Assembly (NCBI GenBank): GCA_964390795.1
Contig: CAYMLQ010000128.1
Location: 1 to 13,778, forward strand
Direction of reading: 5' to 3'
Origin: CAYMLQ01 sp964390795
GTDB taxonomy: Bacteria; Verrucomicrobiota; Kiritimatiellia; RFP12; UBA1067
Length of the DNA stretch: 13,778 nt
Positions 1-6,900 of this stretch are shown here, piece after piece (the first letter of the stretch is position 1; each line of letters begins with the position of its first letter). The position numbers and the translations under genes were made by a program. The notes below the pieces were generated by a model. It saw only the letters and a program-made list of their open reading frames with translations, had not been told where the DNA came from and did not search any database.

Positions 1-633
1 CTCCCGGTCAGCGCTTATTCTGCTGCCCGTGGTGAATCCTATGGGATGCTAGTGTTGTACTGTGTACTAGTACCTAACCTGAGTCACGATTGGATTTGGG
101 CCGCTGTCGGCACGACGGCCACGTGGCGTTCCGACCCCGCCGCTCCCGTCGGCATGAAGGGCCGCGACCTAGCCGCATGGGCGAAGGCCCGGCACGAAGA
201 AGCCCTTACCGCAAGACTCGACGTGCTGGATAACCTGCTGGTTCCCGGCGCTCGGCTGGAGGTGACAAACGACGCGGACACGCTCACGCTGCACATCGCC
301 GGGCGCGAGGCCCTGCGCCTGTTCGACAAGCCGGACACGCCCTTCATCGCCGCGCAATGGCGCCACGCCTTGCGGGATGTTAATGTCACTGAAGCCTTCA
401 ACGGCCAGCGGCTGTTGCGGTGGTTGTTCGACTTGCGCACAACGGCAGACATAGGACTGCGTGACCGCATTGTCGCGCTCGATGCCGAAATCATGGCGCT
501 CGACGCCGAGATCACCACCACAGAGAGTGAAATGAATGCCCTCGTGTACCGGCTTTACAGGCTGACGGCAGACGATATTGCCCTTGTAGAGGTAAGCCAC
601 CCGCCCGCGGAGCGGGAACAAACGAGGGGGTAA
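1..633 (+). CDS. C-terminal part of a type IIG / Eco57I-like restriction-modification DNA methyltransferase (5' partial)
   Basis: The frame is open from the left edge, so the start lies outside the window; the first internal ATG at 46 has no convincing ribosome binding site. The recognisable part is the end. An FIAAQWRHAL segment is followed by RLLRWLFDLR, a heptad-rich stretch (RIVALDAEIMALDAEI) and the closing motif MNALVYRLYRLTADDIALVE. This helical end with an LVY-LY-LT motif is typical of the specificity/C-terminal region of N6-adenine methyltransferases fused to a nuclease (Eco57I class). No catalytic motif (NPPY) is in view, so activity cannot be judged. Codons in about 40-95 (CTA, GTA, CTA, GTA) are unlike the GC-rich rest, so a frameshift or junction there is possible. 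The last residues (HPPAEREQTRG) come from a repeat also found near 13221. The family call rests on the C-terminal motif only. Confidence 0.65.
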   Translation, partial: LPVSAYSAARGESYGMLVLYCVLVPNLSHDWIWAAVGTTATWRSDPAAPVGMKGRDLAAWAKARHEEALTARLDVLDNLLVPGARLEVTNDADTLTLHIAGREALRLFDKPDTPFIAAQWRHALRDVNVTEAFNGQRLLRWLFDLRTTADIGLRDRIVALDAEIMALDAEITTTESEMNALVYRLYRLTADDIALVEVSHPPAEREQTRG

Positions 634-635
634 CT
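602..635 (+). repeat. Dispersed repeat, copy A (hairpin plus ACAAACGA tail), overlapping the methyltransferase stop
   Basis: Bases 602-625 match 13221-13244 at 23 of 24 positions. Both copies are followed, after five mostly different bases, by TAACT. The core is a small hairpin, CCCGC-GGA-GCGGG, followed by AACAAACGA. Read in frame, this copy encodes the last residues and the TAA stop of the methyltransferase. Copy B lies in the same orientation about 12.6 kb away. Confidence 0.75.
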
Positions 636-660
636 TTCAACGCTCAACGCTCAAGTTACC
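629..660 (+). repeat. Hairpin enclosing TCAACGC heptamer repeats, just after the methyltransferase stop
   Basis: GGTAACTT (629-636) and AAGTTACC (653-660) form a perfect 8-bp stem. The 16-nt loop consists of the heptamer TCAACGC (637-643 and 644-650) plus the start of a third copy. It could act as a weak transcript-end structure for the methyltransferase gene, but there is no U-tract. The pattern of tandem short units inside an inverted repeat recurs at 10269-10366. Confidence 0.6.
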
Positions 661-977
661 GACAAGAATGTGGCGACCGCGCTCGGGACTCGCGGATTGT
701 TGGGTGGGGACGCTGGCGTGCCTATGAGGTCAAGGACGTCCGACGTCCGACGCCCGTGCGTCATTCAGTCGAGCGTCCTCACACCGGCGTCGGGTGTCGC
801 CGCATCGGGCGTCCTCTCACGTCAGCCCTCAATCCCTCCCCCGAGATCATGAACCTGACGAGCGGAGCCAGATTCGCCCATTGCTCCGGCAACCTACCCC
901 AGCGGTTCGTTGTCGAGACCTGGGGGTACGCGCTGCTGGGTGGCGCGACCGGCATGGAGCCGGCACGTAATAATGAC
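634..977. other. Gene-free spacer with short repeats
   Basis: I see no supportable gene here. The spacer lies between the stops of a plus-strand and a minus-strand gene (convergent). It holds the heptamer hairpin at 629-660, a GACAAGAATGT block at 661-671 resembling the GACAGGAGTGT core of the 1587-1713 inverted repeat, and the GACGTCC array at 735-755. Short frames in 670-986 lack ribosome binding sites and recognisable protein character. Confidence 0.6.
735..755 (+). repeat. GACGTCC heptamer tandem repeat (3 copies)
   Basis: Three adjacent 7-nt units lie at 735-741, 742-748 and 749-755; the third reads GACGCCC. Each unit carries the palindrome GACGTC. This is one of several unrelated heptamer arrays in the window. 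Confidence 0.7.
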
Positions 978-1421
978 CTAGGGTAAAAGCCGGCCACGGG
1001 CCGCGTCGAGCGCGGTGTCGCGGTAGGCCCGCGTTGCCTCGTGCAGGCAGGCGGGCAGCACCTCGGCTGCGAAGGGCGCCACCTTGGCAAGGCAGGCGCG
1101 CCCCTCGGGGGTCGAGCAGAAAGCCAGCAGCGCCCGCAGTTCCTCCTCGGTGAAGCGACGCACGAGGGCCTGCCGGAGGATCGCCTCGACCGCCTCGTCA
1201 TCGAGGTGGCTCATAAAGCTGGCGTGTGCCTTATCGCGCCGCTGGGCGGTTCCGTAGCTGGCGGCGTAGGGTTCGGCCAGCTCCGCAAACATGACGCGCG
1301 GCGGTATGATGTCGATCAGCGCGTCGGCCAGAACCTCGCGCGTCGTGAGCGCGCGGGGCGACGGCACGGTGGTGCAGGCGGTCAGGCCGAGCAGGGCGGC
1401 GCAGGTGAGAGCGGTTCGCAT
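978..1421 (-). CDS. DUF2059-like lipoprotein
   Basis: The 147-residue product starts MRTALTCAALLGLTAC, a signal peptide ending in a lipobox (L13-T14-A15-C16), so it should be exported and lipidated at Cys16. Residues roughly 70-120 hold RRFTEEELRALLAFCSTPEGRA, which matches the DUF2059 signature of an acidic FTEEEL turn followed by aFY-s-peG. The usual Tyr after Phe is Cys here. The start is supported by GGAGA on the minus strand (1427-1431), five bases before the ATG. It is a single gene between two plus-strand genes, with no operon partner. DUF2059 proteins have no settled biochemical role, and I infer none. The lipoprotein call is firm and the domain call is good. Confidence 0.8.
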   Translation of the reverse strand: MRTALTCAALLGLTACTTVPSPRALTTREVLADALIDIIPPRVMFAELAEPYAASYGTAQRRDKAHASFMSHLDDEAVEAILRQALVRRFTEEELRALLAFCSTPEGRACLAKVAPFAAEVLPACLHEATRAYRDTALDAARGRLLP

Positions 1422-1531
1422 GTGGATCTCCGAATTGCTGAATTCGCGCGGCCCAGCTTGAAGCCGGACAGCATCTTTTGGTATTGTTGCTCAACAGCCT
1501 GAGTCGTTCAAGCCAAAATAGTCACGCCCAA

Positions 1532-1779
1532 GTAATCGGTTGGTGGCTGGGGGATCGAGGAACGTGCGTCGTGTGCGCGTAGCGCTGGGAGCGGGGACAC
1601 TCCTGTCCCCGTTGTGAACGGTTGTGCAACACCGAGCCGCAGGATACGACGAGACGACCGCCTGCGGAGCGACGCTTGGCCGACGTTTCGGGGACAGGAG
1701 TGTCCCCGCTCCCGAGCTTGCGACACAGGTTCGCCAGCAACGCTCACTCCTCGAACACCCCTGCCACCCAACCGATTAC
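1532..1779. repeat. Nested inverted-repeat element of about 250 bp (REPIN/MITE-like)
   Basis: Inner arms 1587-1611 and 1689-1713 are perfect 25-bp inverted repeats with 77 nt between them. Each arm is itself nearly palindromic (GGGGACA-CTCC-TGTCCCC). Outer arms begin GTAATCGGTTGG (1532-1543), complementary to CCAACCGATTAC (1768-1779), and stay alignable inward for about 30 nt with small gaps. A further near-copy, GCCCAAGTTATCGGTTG (1786-1802), matches 1526-1542 at 16 of 17 bases in direct orientation. The element fills most of the spacer upstream of the corrinoid activator. It has no transposase and no credible gene. Two inverted palindromic units form a REPIN-like arrangement, but family membership is inference. 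Confidence 0.7.
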
Positions 1780-1857
1780 GCATGTGCCCAAGTTATCGGT
1801 TGCATTTGGGACCGTTTTTTGTATCACTATGTACACACCAATTTGGGAGAACGGCCC

Positions 1858-3795
1858 ATGCCACAAGTGACTTTCCTGCCTTCGGGCCAAGCGATTGAAA
1901 TCCCGCCGAAGACCGGGCTGCTGGACGCGGCCCGCGCGGCGGGTGTCGAGATCGATTCGCCGTGCGGCGGCAACGGCACCTGCGGCAAGTGCCTGGTGCG
2001 CGTCGTCTCGGGCGACCTTGACGCGGGTGAGAGTCTGGGTATGCTGCCACCGACCGCCATCGCCGACGGGCATGTGCTGGCGTGCAAGTCGCGCGTGCTT
2101 GAAGCCGACCTCGTGATCGAGCTGCCCGAGTCGCTCGGTCGCGAGGGCAACCAGATCGCGGCGGGCGACGAAACCGCCCTCGTGCGCGGCGACCTGCTGC
2201 CGCGCGAATGGGAGTATGATTCGCTCACGGTCAAATGGTGCGTGGATGTCCCCCCGCCCCGACTGGAGGACGGGCTCTCGGACTTGGACCGCCTGACGCG
2301 GCGTATCCAGCGTGAATGGGGACAGGTTGAACTCCAGTATCCTCTCGCGGTCATCCGTCAGATCGCGGGCGCGTTGCGCGCGAAAGAGGGCGTGGTCACC
2401 GTCACCCTGATCCGCGAGAGCGGCACGCGCATCCATGTGGTCCGCATCGAGCCGGGCGACCAGACCACGCACCACTACGGTATCGCGGTGGACATCGGCA
2501 CGACCACGATTTCGGTTCAGCTCGTCAATCTGACCGTGGCCTCCATCGAAGGCACGCGCAGCGACTACAACGCCCAGGTCTCCTGCGGGCTCGACGTGAT
2601 CAGCCGCATCAACTACGCGCGGCGTCCGGACCGTCTGCAAGAACTGCGCGAGCGCGTGCTGACCACCATCAACCAACTGATCCGGAAAGTGGCGGACTCC
2701 TGTCACGTGCCGCCCGCGACCATCTGCAACGCGGTTTTCTCAGGCAACACGACCATGATCCACCTCCTGCTCGGTCTTGACCCCGAGCACATCCGGCTGG
2801 AGCCCTACACGCCGACCGTACTCGAGATCCCCTACCTGACCGCCACGGATGTGGGCGTGGACATCAACCCCGAGGCGTGGGTCTACTTCTCGCCCTGCGT
2901 CGGCAGCTACGTGGGCGGCGACATCACCGCCGGCGTGCTCTGTACGGATCTGGCGACCGACGCCGAGGAGGTCAGCCTCTTCATCGACATCGGCACCAAC
3001 GGCGAGCTGGTGCTCGGCAACCGCGAGTTCCTGCTGACCTGCGCGTGCTCCGCTGGCCCGGCGTTCGAGGGCGGCGGCATCGCGTGCGGCATGCGGGCGG
3101 CCTTGGGCGCGATCGAGCGAGTCGAGGTGAGCCCGGAGGACGGCACCTGCCGCACCTGGACCGTCGGCAACGTCCGTCCCAAGGGCATCTGCGGCTCCGG
3201 CATGATCGCGCTGCTGGCGGACCTGCTGCGGACCGGCTGGCTGGATGCGGCGGGCAAGCTCAACCGCGAGCGCGTGTCGCCCGCGATCCGGATCGAGGGA
3301 CGCCATGCCCGTTACGTCGTCGCGCCGGAAAGCGAAAGCGGGCTCGCCAAAGAGATCGCGATCAGCGAGCTGGACATCGATAACATCATTCGAGCCAAAG
3401 CCGCCATCTACGCGGCCTGCTCTCTGCTGCTCCAGCACGCGGGCCTAACCTTCGCCGACTTGGCGAACGTGTATATCGGGGGAGGGTTCGGCCGCTTCCT
3501 GAATCTGGAAAAGGCGGTGATCCTCGGCCTGGTGCCCGACCTGCCGCGCGACAGGTTCCACTACATCGGCAACTCCTCGCTGATGGGCTCGTACATCGTG
3601 CTGGTCTCGCAGGACTATCGCCAGCGCCAGCTCGCGCTTGCGCGGCGCATGACCTACGTGGATCTCAGTTCCGACCCGCAGTACATGGATCAGTATTCGA
3701 GCGCCCTGTTCCTGCCCCATACCGACGCGGCGCAATTCCCAACCGTGCAGGCTCTGCTTACAAGAAGAAGAAACGGGAGCGAAGCATGCCCGTAG
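1858..3795 (+). CDS. Corrinoid-activation protein: [2Fe-2S] ferredoxin domain plus ASKHA ATPase domain (RACo/RamA-like, DUF4445)
   Basis: The 645-residue protein matches the size and layout of ATP-dependent reductive activators that return inactive Co(II) corrinoid methyltransferase proteins to Co(I). The N-terminal plant-type ferredoxin domain (about 3-90) has its cluster ligands at Cys36, Cys42, Cys45 and Cys76 (CGGNGTCGKC, then LACKS). After a linker and middle domain come the ASKHA nucleotide-binding motifs: DIGTTT (212-217), SGNTTM (295-300), a second phosphate loop FIDIGTNGE (375-383), GSGM (446-449) and GGGFGRFLN (541-549). The start at 1858 has GGGAGA seven bases upstream, and the ferredoxin fold begins there at once; longer upstream starts would run through the inverted-repeat element. 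No corrinoid protein or methyltransferase is adjacent, so its partner must be encoded elsewhere. A frame with a good ribosome binding site overlaps its stop (3786). Confidence 0.92.
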   Translation: MPQVTFLPSGQAIEIPPKTGLLDAARAAGVEIDSPCGGNGTCGKCLVRVVSGDLDAGESLGMLPPTAIADGHVLACKSRVLEADLVIELPESLGREGNQIAAGDETALVRGDLLPREWEYDSLTVKWCVDVPPPRLEDGLSDLDRLTRRIQREWGQVELQYPLAVIRQIAGALRAKEGVVTVTLIRESGTRIHVVRIEPGDQTTHHYGIAVDIGTTTISVQLVNLTVASIEGTRSDYNAQVSCGLDVISRINYARRPDRLQELRERVLTTINQLIRKVADSCHVPPATICNAVFSGNTTMIHLLLGLDPEHIRLEPYTPTVLEIPYLTATDVGVDINPEAWVYFSPCVGSYVGGDITAGVLCTDLATDAEEVSLFIDIGTNGELVLGNREFLLTCACSAGPAFEGGGIACGMRAALGAIERVEVSPEDGTCRTWTVGNVRPKGICGSGMIALLADLLRTGWLDAAGKLNRERVSPAIRIEGRHARYVVAPESESGLAKEIAISELDIDNIIRAKAAIYAACSLLLQHAGLTFADLANVYIGGGFGRFLNLEKAVILGLVPDLPRDRFHYIGNSSLMGSYIVLVSQDYRQRQLALARRMTYVDLSSDPQYMDQYSSALFLPHTDAAQFPTVQALLTRRRNGSEACP

Positions 3796-3842
3796 CGGCT
3801 GATGGGCTCATCGTCCTACGACATCCTACGACTTTTCCCTAG
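3786..3842 (+). pseudogene. Decayed or truncated downstream operon gene (18-codon frame overlapping the activator stop)
   Basis: An ATG at 3786 lies six bases after GGGAG (3775-3779) and overlaps the end of the upstream gene by 10 bases, the usual geometry of translational coupling. The frame reads MPVAADGLIVLRHP and stops at 3840-3842, just after the 10-nt tandem repeat at 3814-3833. This suggests that a coupled partner of the corrinoid activator was lost and only its start region remains. The alternative is a chance frame. The ribosome binding site and overlap are seen; the gene loss is inference. Confidence 0.35.
3814..3833 (+). repeat. 10-nt tandem repeat TCCTACGACA / TCCTACGACT
   Basis: Two adjacent units differ only in the last base. 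The core TCCTACG is a heptamer like those in the other spacers, here spaced by three extra bases. It lies inside the remnant frame that follows the corrinoid activator. Confidence 0.6.
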
Positions 3843-3870
3843 TCAAGCCATGGGCTTCTGCTTTATCATG

Positions 3871-3897
3871 TTGACTTATTATTCCGAAGTCTAATTT
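3871..3897 (+). promoter_or_regulatory. Possible promoter of the large adhesin-like gene
   Basis: TTGACT (3871-3876) matches the -35 consensus at five of six bases. TAATTT (3892-3897) is a poor -10 at a short 15-nt spacing. The stretch is locally AT-rich compared with its surroundings and lies 40 bases before the start codon at 3937. The -35 box is the stronger half of the case. Confidence 0.3.
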
Positions 3898-3936
3898 TCA
3901 CTTCGCGTCTTGATACGGTTGAAAGGATAGAACAGC

Positions 3937-6900
3937 ATGACAACACGGAATCTGGGTTTACTCATGGCCGCCGTTTGTGCGGCGGGCACGCTCTTCGCAG
4001 ACAGCGGCACGTGGACGGCTACGACGGGCGGTAACTGGAACGACTCCGCCAGTTGGGGCGGCGGCATCATCGCGTCGAACGCGGGTTCGACCGCCTTTTT
4101 CAATTCGGGCACGGGCACGATCAACAACGACATGGCCGACCCCGCGCTCGCGCTGCTCGGCCTCCAGTTCGCGGGCGGCGGCTACACGCTCGCGGGCGGA
4201 GCGATCACGCTCGACGCCGCCGGGTTTATCACGGTCCAAGGCGGCACCCAGACCGTGAGCGCGCCGCTCTCCCTCTCGGGCGGCACAGCCATCAACGTGG
4301 CCTCGGCCCAGACGCTGGCCCTCAACGGCCTGCTCTCCGGCGCGGGTGGCGTCACCGTGCGCGGCGGACGCGTGGTGCTCGGCAATGCGGCCAACGCCTA
4401 TGCGGGCGCGACCGTCCTCGTCACCGGCATTCTCGAGGTCGCCTCCGTGGACGCGCTCGGCGATAGCTCCGCAGCCCCAGCCAACCTCGTGCTGGGCGAC
4501 GGCACGTTCCGCTACACCGGCCCTTCGGCGACTCTGGATCGCGGGTTCACGATCGCGCCGACCAACTTCGGCAACCGAGCGGCCGCGCTGTCCGTTACAG
4601 ACCCTGCGGCAACGCTCACCGTCGCCGGGAAGGTGACCACACCTAACGGTTCGTTCATCAAGACCGGCCCCGGCACGCTGGCCTTCACCTACCCCGGAAG
4701 CCAGGACATCGGCAAGAGCCGGGGCCCCTCGAATGAAGGGGGTCTCACGCTCTTCGACGCCAACGGCAGCGCGGGCACCAACGGCTATGCCCTTTTCACG
4801 GTCGACGACGGCAAACTCGTTCTCGGCACGGCGGGCCAGACCAACACCATCGTCGGCGTGGCGTGGGTCGGCGGTCGCAATAACACTTCGCCCCGTATGG
4901 AAGTCTTGGGCGGCGTGACCCGCGTGACCACCTCCTGGTTCACCATCGGCCGCGGCACCGGCACCGCGCCCTATCTGGCCAGGCCCAGCCTCTACATCGG
5001 TAACGGCGCCTACATGGAGATGCACAGCCTCATTTTTGCCAACGCAAACGGTGCTGGCGGTGCCTTCCGCTGCAACCCCGAGCTCGCGATCACCGGCGCA
5101 ACCCTGCGCGTGATCGGAAGCTGCTATTTCAGCGAAAGCACCTTGGCCACCTCCACCGTGACGGTCGCCAACAACAGCCTCTTTCAAAACGACTCCTCCG
5201 ACCCGGTTCAGGGCATGAAAATCTCGCAGATGACCGGCGCGAAGACCGATGTCATCTTCGATACCGCCAGCACCGGCCGCGTCTTCCAGGCCCGTGTCGC
5301 CAAAGGCTCCTCCCTGACCGTGATGGGCAACAGCGTGTTCGAAATGGACACCACCCCGACCAACGCGGTCGCCGCCGACTTCAACACCGGTCGGGTGAGC
5401 TTCAACGGAGGCAAACTGGCCCAGCGCACGACCCAGCTCTCTTCGGACTGGTTTGTGGCACTGACCAATATCTTGGTCGGCGCGAACAACATGACGCTGG
5501 ATGTGGCCTCCCATGCTTGGCTCGACGCGCCAGCGCGGGTGGATGCCACCAGCCCCGGCGGCAAGTTGATCAAGAGCGGCAACGGCACGCTGGTGATCCG
5601 CCCCGGGATGATCAACGTGGACGTCAACGCCGGGCGCCTCGGCCTGTTCAACGAGAGTCCGCAGGCGACCAACAGCTACAAAGGCATCGTCACCCTGGGC
5701 TCCGGGTCGTCGCTGGAGCTCGCCGCCTCGGGCGCAGCGGGTGCCATGACGCTCAACTTGGCGGGCGCGCCCCTGACGCTCACACCGCACAGCCTGGCCT
5801 CCAACCCCGACCTCTGGCGCTTCACCGAGCGCGCCATGCGCCGCACGGACGGTATTCTTCAGCTGACGCCGGAAGTCGGCACCGCCGGCGCTATTGCAAA
5901 CGCGAAGGGCGGGGCCTTCCTCCTGCGCAAGCAGACCGTGAGCGGGCCGTGGACCGTCACCTACTCCTACATCTGCTGGGCCACAGGCACGGATCCCGCC
6001 GACGGCTTCGCGTTCGTGCTGCACAACGACCCGCGCGGGCTGGCCGCGATCGGCGCGCATGGCGGAAACCTTGGTTATGCGGATACCACGGCAAGCAAGA
6101 TCACGAACTCGATTGCAGTGGGCATCAATGTCACCGGTCACCAGATCCGCTTCGGCAAGCAGGGGTCGCTGATTGACACGCGCGGGCTGCCGTCCGCGCT
6201 GCCTAAGCTGGGCTCGACTCCGCTCAAAACCAAGTTCACCGTCAGCTACGACGGCGTTGGAGCGATCACCTGCCTGCTCGACCGCCCCGGCGCACCAACC
6301 GCCCGCTACACGTTTGCGGTCAATATTCCCACCGAGGTCGGCGCAAACGAGGCCTATCTGGGCTTCACCGCCGGCACGGGCAGCCGCTATGGCCAGCATT
6401 CAGTCACCGATGTCCTGTTTGACAACGGCACGGCTGTTTTTCCCTCTTACTGCCGCTATGGCGGCTGTCTGAACCTCGGCAGTTCAGAGGCGCTGAATGC
6501 CAGCTCTTCCCCTTCCGCGCAGCAGCGCGGCTTCGTGCTGGGCACGCTGGCCTACGCCGACCAGTCGGTGGTCAACGTGGAGGCCCCGGCCGCCTTGGTG
6601 ACCGCTGCTCCCGCGACCACGCTGCCCGCGCTCACACCGGCAGACAAAGCCATGTGGAAGTTGAACCAGTTCGCGAACTGGAAGCCCGACGGACGTCTGG
6701 CGGTCTCCACGAACGCGAACAACCGCCCCGGCTCAGCCTTCACGACGAACTATTATCCGATCACCGGCTCGTGGACCACGCGTTTCGGTTATGATATGGG
6801 TGAGTCCTCGGCGTCACCTGCCGACTACATCACCTATACGATCCAGAACCTCACGACCAACTCCACCACGCATACGCCCGCCCCCGGCTTTGCGGTCATG

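Noticed and set aside
900..960. tRNA-like GGTTCG stretch in the first spacer
   Set aside because: No cloverleaf arms or acceptor stem could be paired around it.
756..986. 76-codon frame in the first spacer
   Set aside because: It has no ribosome binding site and no recognisable protein pattern, and its end overlaps the 3' end of the DUF2059 gene on the other strand.
1624..1857. N-terminal extension of the corrinoid activator from an upstream in-frame ATG
   Set aside because: The extension is translated repeat element. The ferredoxin fold starts at 1858, which has a good ribosome binding site.
1744..2706. 320-codon minus-strand frame opposite the corrinoid activator
   Set aside because: It is antisense to intact ferredoxin and ASKHA motifs, with no ribosome binding site or domain.
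3958..6399. Very long open frame (813 codons) on the minus strand, antisense to the adhesin gene
   Set aside because: Its product is an Arg/Gly/Ala/Val-rich string with no signal, domain or ribosome binding site. Such frames are expected opposite GC-rich genes, and the plus-strand product has clear domains.
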